A program made the translations under genes and the position numbers. Below are positions 1 to 11,300 of a DNA stretch of 64,000 nucleotides, piece by piece. Location of the stretch: positions 1,123,501 to 1,187,500 of the forward strand of contig OZ023187.1 of assembly GCA_963995505.1 (NCBI GenBank), given 5' to 3'. Below the pieces are notes generated by a model. That model ran no database searches and was not told the origin of the DNA. It saw only the letters and a program-made list of their open reading frames with translations. Position 1 is the stretch's first letter. The number at the start of each line of letters is the position of its first letter. Origin of the DNA: Hypericum androsaemum (lineage: Eukaryota > Streptophyta > Magnoliopsida > Malpighiales > Hypericaceae).

Positions 1-950
1 GTATACAATATCAGGTATAGTTGTAATTTGAGAAGTATAGTTAATGAAAGGGTTTATATTTCCTTCCAAATGAAAATTTGATCCCCAAAATTCCACTGTG
101 ATTTGTATATTTAATCATATATTTTTTTTAAAAAAGGTTAATTGCTAAAATTGTTGAAATTTAAAATATAATATTCTGATAAACGTTCCTAAAATAACGT
201 TGAACCCCTGCTCGACTATGAATGATTTGTCAAAATTAGTCCATGTTATTTAATTTAGTTTCAGAAGTTTAATAATAATATCTCGAAATTACTGTTGGAA
301 GGATGAGATCAAGAGTTAATCGCCGCTGATGTTAGTAGGCAACAAATCAAAGCTTGACTTAGATTTGAATACCAACTTAATAAGGGTATTATTGAACCAT
401 TATATGTATTTTATACAGGTTTCTAGCTAACTATTTTAAGAATATCTAACTAATTGATTGGATAGAAACAAATATTTCAAAGAAAAACAACCAAATTAAA
501 GCAGATATATAATGGTTAAGATATACTTAGGAGGATGAATGAGATAAGATATATTTTCGCTGTTTGTAAAATTAAAGACTTACCCTTGACTTATCTTATC
601 ACGACTTAAGTACATTTTTTCAACTTGTATTCTAAATAATCTCCGCCAAAATATCCTACATTTTAGAAACTCCTAAAAAAGATTGAGTATCCTACATTTT
701 TCCTCATCTATTGTTGCTTGATCATTAAACAACCTTTGGCTTCTATTATAACTTCCCTGCAGAATGCCCTAACTCCTGCCAAAAAGACTCAGATGTTTGC
801 TCTATTAGTCATTAGAAAATGTCTGGCTTGAAGACGAGAAGCAAAGCAAAAGCCGGCGTCCATGGAGCTTCACGTCCCCCTTTCCGACTTCTTACAGAGT
901 GCAAGGAGTTTTGCGTATGTTTATGGTGCAACGAACTCGTGGTTGAAGCA
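1..950 (+). repeat. Segmental duplication, copy A
   Basis: Roughly 0.9 kb of AT-rich DNA that recurs, diverged and with indels, at 1610-2484. Shared landmarks in the same order are the stretch around 15-70 (matching 1625-1685), the block around 700-745 (matching 2230-2275) and the DUF789 fragment at 831 onward (matching 2325 onward). No gene is visible in 1-830. The copies differ by many substitutions, so the duplication is not recent. Confidence 0.8.
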
Positions 951-956
951 GTTGAA
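831..956 (+). pseudogene. DUF789 terminal-exon fragment A
   Basis: The plus strand encodes a broken version of the last exon of the DUF789 gene at 2988-7493. A lysine-rich stretch leads into an RPPF motif that matches the intact gene's LLPPFGLAF. An internal deletion follows, and then in another frame a stretch equivalent to the parent's [11 protein letters not shown] appears. The frame changes and the missing middle part mean it cannot be translated. It lies on the opposite strand to the intact gene. Homology is judged by eye from the shared motif order. Confidence 0.75.
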
Positions 957-1045
957 GTCGTGGTGATGAACGTTCAACTGCTGTAACTACGAGTCCGCTG
1001 CACCATAAAGATATGTGATCCTTTGAGGACCAGACGTTTCCCCTG
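908..1045 (-). pseudogene. DUF789 terminal-exon fragment, inverted
   Basis: On the minus strand this stretch reads as a degenerate copy of the DUF789 C-terminus: a TSGPQRITYLYGAADS-like segment, a stop, then [11 protein letters not shown]. The intact gene has [16 protein letters not shown] followed by [11 protein letters not shown]. It overlaps fragment A head to head, which creates the palindrome at 920-1009. Non-functional. Confidence 0.7.
920..1009. repeat. Palindrome, 37-nt arms and 16-nt loop
   Basis: Arms at 920-956 and 973-1009 are reverse complements with about six mismatches, around a 16-base spacer at 957-972. Both arms derive from the end of the DUF789 coding sequence. The intact gene already has a short inverted repeat (GTTGAA and TTCAAC around an equally long spacer) at the corresponding place. 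The longer palindrome therefore looks like a fold-back extension of that native hairpin. Confidence 0.85.
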
Positions 1046-1060
1046 CTCTCCTTGCTTGAC

Positions 1061-1609
1061 CAGTAATGGTGGATCGGCTCAAAGACTGCAACTTTGCAAA
1101 TGGGTTGCCACCCAAAATTGCAAAGAACGCGGCTTTTGGTGCCAATAGATTTATATTGTTCCAACCCTGCCTAAAAGAAAGAGGAGGGTTCCTTCTTACT
1201 TTTAGAAGCTTTACCGTTTCCTATGTTTCTTGGTCTACCCATGGATCACATATTTTTGAAAAAAATATTATTTAATAATTACGTATTGTACTTAAATGTC
1301 ACATATTTCTACATATCTTAACAAATTTTAATCTAAGAAAACTCGAATTTTTTTTGTCAAAATGATAATATTTGGAGAATTTAGGCTGAACCGACCAATC
1401 TAATTGGTTAAACATAGACCACCTATTCAAACATTTTCCTTTTTTTTTTTGCATAAAAACAAACAGATATCAATCTCGCATTATAGATTCGGGTTCAGAT
1501 TAGATCATTATTCGCTGCGTTGAAGAAAAAACGGGAGGAGAAATACGTTCAGGCCATTGAAATTTATTAGTAGTTTCAGATTTTGTCGAATGTTTACGAA
1601 ATTGTCAAA
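1061..1609. other. Intergenic, no gene seen
   Basis: AT-rich sequence between the two duplicated segments. The only open frames are short and show no recognisable motifs. No RNA gene is visible. Confidence 0.6.
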
Positions 1610-2484
1610 GTCTACAATAATCAGGTAGAGTTGTAATTTGAGAAGTATAGTTAATGAAAAGTTTTATATTTCCTTCCAAATGAAAAAGTTGATCACCAAG
1701 ATTCTAGTATGATTTGTTTATTTAATTATTTCATTAAAATGGTTGATTTCCAAAATTGTTAAATTTAAAATATATTATGGGGATAAACGTTCCCGGAAAT
1801 CTATCAACGATTTTTTCAAAATTATTCCATGTAATTTAATTTAGTTTCAGGAGTTAAATGTCTCTAAATTGGAGTTAGAAGGATATTGTAATTTGCAACG
1901 AAGCTTGACTTAGATTAGAATACTAACTTGCTAATATTATGATTGAAACATTATAAGTATTTTATATAGGTTTCCAACTAACCTTTTTGACGAATTTTTA
2001 ACTAATTGATAGGATAGAAACATGTATTAAAAAAATCAAATAACCAAATTAAAGAAATTATATAATAGTTAAGATATACTCAGAAGGATGAGATAAGATA
2101 TATTCTCTCTGTTTGTAAAATTAAAGACTTTATCACTACTTAGATACATTTTTGCAGCTTGTATTGTAAATAATCTCCGCAAAAAAATCCTACATTTCCT
2201 GTTGAGTTCTCTTTCTTATTTAGAACTCTCATCTATTGTTGCTTGATCATTAAGCAATTCTTGGCTTCTATTATAAATAAGCTCCCTGCAGAACGCCCCT
2301 CTGCTGCAATTCACATGTTTGCTTGAAGACGAGAAGCAAAGCAAAAGCCGGCGTCCATGGAGTTTTACGTCCTCCTTTCGGGCTTGCATCTTGCAGAATG
2401 CAAGGGGATATATGGATCGAACACGAGACGTCCGATCTGCGTATGTTTATGGTGCAACGGACTCGCGGTCGAAGCAGCTCTCGA
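1610..2484 (+). repeat. Segmental duplication, copy B
   Basis: Second copy of the segment at 1-950, with small indels. It keeps more of the DUF789 exon fragment (2325-2484) than copy A but lacks the palindromic extension. This places the palindrome event in copy A after, or independent of, the duplication. Confidence 0.8.
2325..2484 (+). pseudogene. DUF789 terminal-exon fragment B
   Basis: The plus strand reads RPPFGLASCRMQGDIW, matching the intact gene's [16 protein letters not shown]. The frame then shifts and continues as YVYGATDSRSKQL, matching [13 protein letters not shown]. Homology stops at about 2484. The fragment is inverted relative to the intact last exon (2988-3250) about 0.6 kb away, so together they form a large imperfect inverted repeat. 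It is a frameshifted pseudogene fragment with no start of its own. Confidence 0.85.
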
Positions 2485-2987
2485 AGGAGTTTATACTACC
2501 AAAGGATTATGCAGACAAGAAAAAGAATAGAGGGTAAGGGTCAAAGACCATCGTCTTTCTTTCTTTACATTGACAATTTGACATGCATCCTTGATTGCCT
2601 GTACTACAAGAAATCCGAAAGGGAAAGGAGAAGCTCACAAACATGTGCACTACAAAACTTGCACAAAATGTCACTATCAGCAGATTACAAAAGTCAGATC
2701 GTAAGACGAAGATCGAAGCGAAAGATATGAACAAAGTACAAAAACACGGGCTTTCGGATGTACAACGGCCGAGAAATCTGATGTTCAGATAACCTACAAC
2801 TCAATCCACAAAGAAGTTCCCTCTCCAAACTCCATGGATCAGAAGACTATCCAAAAGTTTCCAAGGAATAACAGCTCAGCTTCGTGACTACTAAAGAGGG
2901 GTCATCTTCCATGGCGGTTGGCTGAGAATGATCAGAATGGAAGCCAAAAGCCTTGAGTAGAAAAGTTAAAGAGTGGCCCCAATGGAT
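2485..2987 (-). other. 3' flank and likely 3' UTR of the DUF789 gene
   Basis: Sequence directly downstream of the DUF789 stop codon on the minus strand. Open frames of 60-130 codons here have no recognisable domain and overlap each other on both strands. I expect the 3' UTR and polyadenylation site of the gene in this interval but cannot place the site. Confidence 0.5.
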
Positions 2988-5900
2988 TTACGAGGATCGG
3001 TGGTTTGTGAACCAGTTGAAGTCGTGATGATGCACGTTCAACTGCTTCAGCCATGAATCAGCTGCACTATAAAGGAATTTCAGTCGTTGAAGATCAGGTG
3101 TTTCCCGATCCATCCAAATATCCCCTTGCATTTTACAAAATGCCAATCCAAAAGGGGGAAGTAAAATTCCTTCGACGTCGCCCTTTGCTGTTTTGCTTCC
3201 CGAATCTGGTCCAAACGAACCTGCAATATCGTCGTACTCATTTCCGCAGTCTGCACCATCAAATAAGGAAAGAAACAGGTAAGTGTCAGGACTGGGACTC
3301 CAAACAAACATCTAGAAGGAAATAACTGAAAAACAGCCAAGATTTTGCAGATTGTGCCTCGTCAACAGACTCCTTAAGCAAAGCAACAAAGGTCCGGAAA
3401 GCCAGGAGCAGATTTCAATCGGTAAGAAAAAGCATGTCAAATTTTATCACAAGTTAAAGTTTTATCACATGTCCAGAAAGCCTCGGGCTACTAATTCGTT
3501 ATTATACGAAGTTGCCAATTAAGCTCAAGCAAGAAGTATGATAACGTAGCTTACCTTGAAAAGCTGACGATAATGTATGATATGTCAGGAAGCATGTGGA
3601 TAGATCGGCATCTTCTTTGATCTTCGAAGGGATATGATAAATGGGGTACCTGTTAATGAAAAAAAAAGAGTACAATTATTTTCTTCAGATTAAGGAATGA
3701 ATATCACTGCAAACAGCTAATACTTAAATACATTTTTGCACCTTGTGTGTTACCCGGAGATCACATTAAGAGTGTGGATAAAAGGTAGGGAGAGTAGATA
3801 AAAGGAATGGAAGTGGCAGTTCAGTTCTAACATTTAGCTTCAGGTTCCAAACAGTCCCACCACCTCCCTGTCCGAAATTAAGTCTAGGAGCTCCAAGTTG
3901 AGATTCCTATCTCAAGTCCCCAACACTTTTGGTTTAAAAAATCCAGGAAAAGCTCACAACTCTGACTCCTAAGAAGAGATGAAAGCTCGAAACCGACACT
4001 TTTTTGTGATCTTAAATGACTCGTAATTCTTTCATCCTGAACTATCAATAGGCATGCACAACTTGGCTCTTCCTTCCAATCTCCCCCATCCTCTCGCCTC
4101 CTCTTTCCCAAAACCGAGTTTGAGCGTCGACCCTCCCCAGCCACTTCGGGAGGACCGCCGGCGCCCTCCCCGCCGCCGGTGACCATGGCGGGGTCCTGGG
4201 CGACTTGGTGGTGGTTTCGTCCACCCTCCGGGCCGCGGATCTCCAATGAAGCGCCCGCTTTGGAGCACCCCCACCTCCCCCGACGGTCCTCCCTCGCGTC
4301 CACCTCCCCCACCTCCCGTCCACCGCGCATTTTCGGCTCTGCCGCCGGCGCTGCCCCGCCGCAGGTCACCATAGCGGGGCATCCAGCGACTCCGGAGGGG
4401 GCGGCCCTCCCTCCCATGTCCTCGTTACGGTCTGATCCGGCTCCTCCCTTACGGGGTCTTCTTCTGCAAGTCCTCGTCCCTAGCCCGAAGCTAGGGGTCT
4501 TGCTCCTGCACCAGCCGCTGCTCAGGTGGCCTCTCCAGCGACGCCTCCTGATACCGCCGTCCACCAGCAGGCGATTGACGCTGGTGTTCCACATCCTAAC
4601 CCTAGTCCCGCGACTAGGGCTTCTTCGGATCCCTCTCTGTGGGGGCAGGCTCTGGCGCTCCTCCTCCTGCGTTTCCTCGCCTATATTCTCCTGTGGCTCG
4701 TGGTTACCCTCCAGAGGCGCCACTTTCTTTCAGGCAGGTTGGCTTGGGCTCGTCGGCGGTTGGCAGCGATGGAGTTCCTCTCCGTGGGTTCTCCTCTCTT
4801 TCCGGTGGTTAAGCGCCGGCAGTTTTTTCACGGTCCGCGGTCTGGGCATTCAACATTTGGGCCTGCTCCTGGTGGGCCCTCCTCTTTCCTGCGGGACCGC
4901 GGTCTGCCTCACCTCTACAGGCCCTCTGTCGTCAGATTTTGGGTCCACTTTCTCTCGATTCAGGCTCGCTTTGATGGACATGACTCCCACGAGTCACTAT
5001 GAGCGAAGGATCTAGCTTAGTATCTATTCTTACCCATCCGACTTGTGGGTGGGTTCGAATAGAGTTCTTATTATGGCAGCGAGTCAACCTATTTGGTTGC
5101 CCGTTTAGGCCAAGGTATTTGGTAGTTATCTATTCTTGACCACCCGCTTGTAGGTGTGCTCGAATAGAGTTATTGTTATGGCAACCGGTCAACCACTTGG
5201 CCCGTTCGCCTTGGTTTTTCCTTTGTTGTTTCTCTCTTCGCTCTTCTCTGTTCCCTTTGTAATTTTCTTTGTCTTCTAATAAAGTTCTTAATTAGTAAAA
5301 AAAAATGACTCGTAATTCTTTAGTGTTGTTTACATTAAAACTCAGCAAGCAAGACTGTAGCTGCTTCTGACAATCAAGACAGTAAACTATAGGAATTTCC
5401 GTATCCTACCCAAAACTTTAAGGCATAAGTAGGTGGATCATCCACACCTATAAACTAGCCCAACCCACTTGCAACTTCCAATGTGTAATTCTCTCCAACA
5501 TAAATAGATATTAAAAAATCTAAACATAAAAGCCAGCATTGTAATTGAGTACAAGTGTTGCTAACAACAAGTAGTTACAGAACCGCAAACATTTAAAAAA
5601 AATAAGAGCTTAATATTACCAAGCCACTGCCAACCAACTTGCCGGAGAAAGATCCACATTTTTTAGTGTCATGAGTCCTGGATGAGCTTTAGCAAGTTCG
5701 TTTATCTGGAAAAGGTCAAACACACATAAGCCTGTCGATAATCCCCGCGAAGGACTTTAGATTTCCTAACTATAAGTTAATGGTGTGAAGATAGATACAC
5801 AGGCATAATATTCTCAACGAAAACAAGGGATAAAGAACTCAACCTTATCCAGCAGAGGGGGCCTGTGGTATGGGCAACCCGTCTCAAAATGTTGCATGTA

Positions 5901-7493
5901 AAGATAGCCAAGCTTATCCCTTGATAGTGAAGAGCCATCATGGTCATTGATTGAGTCCTCAGATATTGTGTCCCAAGTTCTAGAAGAATTGTTACTCAAA
6001 GACCTCGACAGTTTATCGCTAATGCTGTCATCACTCCATAAATCGGACTCATTATCGTCACAGTAATCTCGCGGACCCCTGCAAGAAGGACAAAAGAAAA
6101 AAAAAATTAATTGCTATGACGATTAGGCTCAATAACAACAACTTATAGTGCATATGGTTCAGCTCCAAACTACAAACCTGGGAGCTACAACCGTCTTAGT
6201 GCTGTATATTTGAATGGCAGACAGATACGGGACGTAATATTGCAGGACGCTCTCGCCACTACTTGTTTGTACTTCCGTACCAGCACCATATGCACTCCAT
6301 TCTTCATAGCAACCCCAGAGATCTCCTAATGTGAAATATTCAACAACGTCCTTGTCTCGTCGAGGCTGCCAAAGACTGTTAAGTTCATGCATGCAGCTCT
6401 GCGAAAACAAATGACAGAAGCTTAGAACAGAATCACTCTTCTGTTTCCCTTGACCACAACAAGTAATATCGCTAATCACATCGATAACACACTCAATATA
6501 GCAACTTAAGCAGAATACTGCTAGAAACAATCCGGGACAACATCGGAGCCAATTGATTTGTGCCTAGCAAGTAATCCATATCAGCCCTTCTCCCCAATGG
6601 ACAAATCTAGGTTCCAGAAGCTCCCGTCCTATGCAAATATGATCTACACTTGCAAAACCAATAAACAATATTTCTTTCTCCTAGTAGGTGGTGAATGCAA
6701 CTATTTAGCCACCTTCATATGGTCAAAAAGACTGATCATCTTCAGCTTTTTCTCCCACAAAACAAGTGCACGTGTAAAGATTAACACCATTGAAGCCAGT
6801 TAATTAGCTGTAATGCAGATTTCTGATTGTTCATTGCTGGACCCAGACATTGGGAAACAAGAATTCAACGTGCAACACGTGGACACCAAGACAAAAAATA
6901 ATATATATAAACAGAATGGAAAATGGCGTATCAAATTACTATAGAAATGAAACACCATTATTGCAATATCTGATTTCTTTCTCCTATATTGGCATATATA
7001 TTTATCTATCTTCACCTACCTAATGCAACAATACAAATACCACAAAGAAAAACGTAAAATAAAGGGTAGGACCCACTTTCACATAATCTAAAAAAAGTCC
7101 ACAGATAACCAAATCCACGTCACCGTTATTAAATTCCCCTTTTTTCTACTCCAAGATCAAATCTTTGGATTACCCCAAGCAAAAGAGATCAAATCTTTGG
7201 ATTACTCCAAGCAAAAAGATCAAATCTTTGGTAAAGCTGGAAACTAAAACTGAATTTTCTTGAAAAAGAAGCACACAATAACCAAGTGAACGACCCTCTG
7301 AATACTCTGGATTAGTACTCGACTCGAACCTCAATTAGTTCAACCCGGGAATGTAAAACAAGTATAGGGAAGAAAAGGGTACCTCAGGGAGGACTCTGGG
7401 AGAAGGTACAGGGGTGACGCATTGAAGGAACCGCTCTAAATTTGACCCAGTACGAGACGACAGACTTCTTGAAGAAGAAACACCCGGCGACAT
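2988..7493 (-). CDS. DUF789 family protein, six exons, intact
   Basis: Plant protein of the DUF789 family; its molecular role is unknown. Coding exons in transcript order are 7383-7493, 6178-6398, 5844-6078, 5620-5705, 3555-3649 and 2988-3250. All introns are GT-AG, the frame is continuous, and the total is 1,011 bp (336 residues plus stop). Family landmarks: [12 protein letters not shown] near residues 17-28, FTLGDLW near 59-65, WSAYGAG near 71-77, [12 protein letters not shown] near 91-102, SWLAVAWYPIYHIP near 212-225, [15 protein letters not shown] near 275-289, and the C-terminal [10 protein letters not shown] followed by HHHDFNWF. An acidic, serine-rich linker (about 115-165) follows the first block. 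The start ATG at 7493 gives the usual short N-terminus ahead of the SNLERFL motif. No signal peptide or membrane segment is seen. Intron 4 (3650-5619) carries an antisense retroposon. Fragments of the last exon lie inverted downstream. Splice sites are inferred from sequence, without transcript support. Confidence 0.93.
4033..5302 (+). mobile_element. Poly(A)-tailed non-LTR retroposon in DUF789 intron 4
   Basis: A 1.27 kb GC-rich block in AT-rich surroundings. It ends with an AATAAA signal (about 5277) and an A-tract. It is flanked by direct repeats of 16-19 bp at 4014-4032 and 5303-5321 (core ATGACTCGTAATTCTTT). Poly(A) plus a long target-site duplication indicates LINE-type target-primed integration. 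Long open frames inside (4179-5015, 4526-5002) are proline- and serine-rich with no motif I recognise, and there is no reverse transcriptase. It could be a 5'-truncated LINE, an ORF1-bearing non-autonomous element or a retroposed transcript. It is antisense to the host gene. Confidence 0.85.
5021..5235 (+). repeat. Two-copy ~106 bp tandem repeat in the retroposon 3' region
   Basis: Two diverged units start with TATCTATTCTT at 5021 and 5127. Each contains a GAATAGAGTT motif and a following TTATGGCA motif ahead of a GTCAACC. They lie just upstream of the polyadenylation signal of the retroposon and are probably part of its 3' UTR. Confidence 0.8.
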
Positions 7494-8300
7494 GTCGTCT
7501 CTTCTCTTTCCTGCTTCCTTTTCCTCTCTGTTTCCAACGGAATCACACTGATTACGTCCCTCTTAATGATGGCTTTCTAGTGTTCTCATAAAGACTCAGT
7601 CTTGGTTCTTCACGAACATTAAAAAACTAAGCATTGAGAGAGAGAAGAGAGAGAGAGAAGAGAGAGTGAGGAGAGATGTGAGTTTAAGTGGAAGTGACAG
7701 AGAAATAAAACAGAATAACCCCAAAAAGAGCTCTCTCTGTTTTCCTCTGTTTTGGGTTTTCTTGGATCAAAATTTGGATTTTCTTATAAAGTGTGTGAGA
7801 TCCTCACATTAAATACAAAACAACCAAGGAAGGGAAAGAGCCAAACAGAGTTTAAAAAAAAAAATCTAGAAATCTCTTTTTTAACAAAATTAGTAAAGGA
7901 AGAGACTGACTTTAGCAGGAACCCAAAACAGAGGAAATGAACCAAAACAGCAGAGGAAAAAAAGTTGAGACATTACACTAAAAAACCAAAAACAAGGGAA
8001 CAGGACGCAAATTGAAGGGGTCGAGGGAAGTGGGTACCTCAAGAAAGTGGATAAAAGATTTTCTATGGGCTAATAAAAAATCACAGCTTTCTACTGGGTT
8101 TAAGTGTTTGTATCTGGTTTTTCTTTGATTCCTCAAAGTAGAAAAGATCGGAACTTTTTTTTCGGGATTCTTTTTTTTTTGGCTTGCTCTGTATTATGGT
8201 CGTTGACACGAAAAGGGTAGGAAAAAGAGAAGATCAAGCGGCTAGGAAACGCCTCATAATCTCACTCTAGTTTCCTAATAATTATCAATAAACTGTAGAG
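7494..8300 (-). promoter_or_regulatory. 5' leader and promoter region of the DUF789 gene
   Basis: Upstream of the DUF789 start on the minus strand. It contains a long GA run on the plus strand (about 7634-7675), i.e. a pyrimidine-rich CT tract in the gene's sense, as is common in plant leaders. A possible splice donor (GAG then GTACCC on the minus strand) near 8034-8043 resembles the exon 1 donor, so a 5' UTR intron is possible. I cannot place a TATA box or transcription start. Confidence 0.45.
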
Positions 8301-11300
8301 ATATATTCTAGCTTTTTTGTATAAGTGAAAATTATTATACTCGACTTAAATTTAGATTAATATCAATATAAAAAAATCTTAATAACTCATTTAACAAAGT
8401 AATAACTTACCTGTTCAATTAAGCAATAAGCATTAATTACCCTTTCTATTTATGAAAGACTTATTTGACCGTTCTTTGAAGTGTAAGGACTTACTGAGTG
8501 ATGTGGGCAATTTATTCTGCGAGGAAAATTATGTGGTATCCACATCATTATTATCGACCATTCTAATATCGAATTGAAGAAAATTAAAAAATCAGGAAAA
8601 AATTATCACAATAAGATAGCATTATCAAAATTATTTAGGATTATTTTTCACTAATCGATCTTGAAATTTATTATTGCGTTGTTTTTTAAGGGAATTATTA
8701 CGTTACGTTTAGTGTTGTTTGTTATGATCGTCAATCAATAAATTTACATTTCTAAAAAAAACAATTTACCAAAAAAGATTGACCGTTCCATCCAAGAGCT
8801 TGACTTTTGATGACAAAGGGAGAAAGAAAATAACAAAACAAAAGTTGAGGACCGTTAGTTTTGCCACGTGGAAATGTTAAGTGTCAATTGAAGTTGTTCA
8901 GTTTGCCATCGTTTTTTCACGACACATTCCGTTTTGCCGAGGTGGGTAGAACTTTCTATCACAATTCGAACTCGAAATTTTTAATTATTAGATCCGATGA
9001 TATATTCTTATGGTTAGTCACAATTGTTTGAAGATGTTGTTGTGAATGTAGTAGGTCAGTGATGAACTTTGATACACTTGAAATTGGAAAGAGAAATATG
9101 TCACTATATAATATAAGATTCTTTTATCTTCATAGAGTTGGATAGAACATCTAAAAACTTATAAATATTTGTTAAAAATATTTAATAATATTATGTTAAA
9201 ATAATTTGAAATACAATTTTATCTTCGTCTTGTTTGCATCAAGACAACATTTTTTTAAGAACCAGTCCAATTTTTTTTTAAGGAACGGAACTGTTGTATT
9301 GTTTATCGAGAGCAATAACGAACTGTATAAACTGTTAAAAGATTAGTAATTATCTCAATACTGTTGTCGAGCACTCAAGTTGGTCCATGTGAGCTATCCA
9401 AAATCTAGTTAAATCGATTAATTTTAATTTAAACTAAGCATAACTATAAAAAATTAATTTTTTAGTAAGTATTTAATAATATTACGTTAAAAAAAAACTA
9501 GATGCCCATTTCATGCAAGGAATTCTTGTTAGTATCGAGTGCACAGAACAAGTAGAAAGAAGATGGGCAGTAGTTTTTTTTTTTTGGGTAGAAAGATGGG
9601 CAGTAGTTTTTTTTTGGTGAAAAAAAGATGGGCAGTAGTTGGTGTAGTGAGTTCTTGACCTCAGAATTTTGGAAACCAAAAACAACTGAGGGAGGAAAGT
9701 GACAGCTCCTAGCGAAGGTGGAGGGATTTGGTTGTATTGCATTAAGCACACGTGTTCTTGGGCGGCTTCTTATCTCCACCTCACATACATGTTTCCCCCT
9801 CGCATGTTATGACCCGTCGACGAAGCAAATATAAACTTTGGTCCAATAAATTATATGTTGAGATTAATACATTATAATTATGTATGTGATAAATACTTTT
9901 TTAAGTATAACAAAATTGCATATTCATTATTCTAAGTTTAATATGAAAATTTTAAAGAAATATTCCGCGCAAAACAATAGACGCTCCCCTCCATAGCTGG
10001 TAAAAACATTAAATATTTAATTTTACCAAATTCGGTAAGATTAATTTCGACAAACCAACACAATCATGGTTGTACCCTAAAAACATTAAATTTTAAATCC
10101 TGCGAAACTGGAAAATGAAGTCTCCCAGCAAGGCTCAAGAAATTTGTTCAAATGTAGAAACATTTCATGTTAACGTGTTTTCAACAGCATTTAGAAATTA
10201 ATGAATGGGTACAGCTATTTGAGGTTGTTATATTCGTTGTCAATAAATTAAAAACAATTCCCTCTATTGCATGAAATAGATTGTAGGTATCAACAATCCG
10301 CAAGAAAACTATTCTAGCGTAGCAAGATCTCGATTTCAAGTCATTCAAAACACACATGTGTTAAAATATTTGTTGAGAAAAATTTGTTATTTTTCTAAAT
10401 TTTACATGGCTCGGATTAGAATAGTCACCTCATTAAACCAGATATCATGTGGTATCAGAATTATAGATTGAAGGTTTTTTTCATTGACCGAACATGAGTC
10501 TTACCAATTTTAACACAGTACATTTTTAATATTCGAAATTGAGATTTTAGGTTAAATTAAAACAACCAATTATCAATTCGATTGATGATGACGGGAGGAT
10601 AATGACTAGTATTCCAATGATCAAGTACCTAGTTGAAGCATGATGGCAAGCCAAATCATGTTTAGTCAATTAAAATTTTTTTTTGTGTGATAATGGTGGA
10701 TGCATAGCATCCGATAGTCAATTTAATTCATGTTTAATCAATATGGGGAAAGAAAGAGCATGAGGCATGCTGCAGACATGCTAGGAGGGCCGAGGATTTG
10801 TTAGGCTGTCTGTTTGTTAATGGGCCCCATACTTTTTCTTACGCTACAAATTACGTAGTTGATTAAAGTGGTTAATTTGAATTAACTTGCAAAAAATTTA
10901 AATTCAAACCTGATAATGTAAAGAATAGTCCATAAATAAAGGTATGTTAGTATTGGAGTCTGAATATAAAGATTAAAACAAGGTAAATTATCCTCATGTC
11001 TCTATTGTATAACCAAATAGACTATTTGGTTCCTGTATTTCGGAAATGCATGTAGCCTTCTCCGTAATTTGGTTTTATTATACTCTCAGTTTCTTGTTGA
11101 CATCGACAATTACTTTATTCTTATTTTACTTATGAAATGTCTGTTATACACTCACAATTAAATAAAAATCAATCTCTCCTCTCTCATTATAGCCTGAAAG
11201 TAATTTATCATTAAAAAATTGTAGGGCTGTATCCTCCGGCCCATCAATTGTTACACCTGTGAAGTCACCGTTACGAGTTGGGCCTATTTTGGGCCCATCT

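Noticed and set aside
920..1009. A genuine miRNA gene
   Set aside because: The arms have mismatches and derive from a pseudogene. Without small-RNA evidence I list it only as a palindrome.
3884..5015. Long GC-rich open frames on both strands (minus 3884-4723; plus 4179-5015 and 4526-5002) as host genes
   Set aside because: They lie in or across the retroposon in the DUF789 intron, overlap each other on both strands, are dominated by Pro/Arg/Ser/Gly and show no domain. High GC content alone produces such frames.
7634..7675. GA-rich run as a stand-alone microsatellite of interest
   Set aside because: CT/GA tracts are common in plant 5' leaders; it sits in the DUF789 leader and needs no other explanation.
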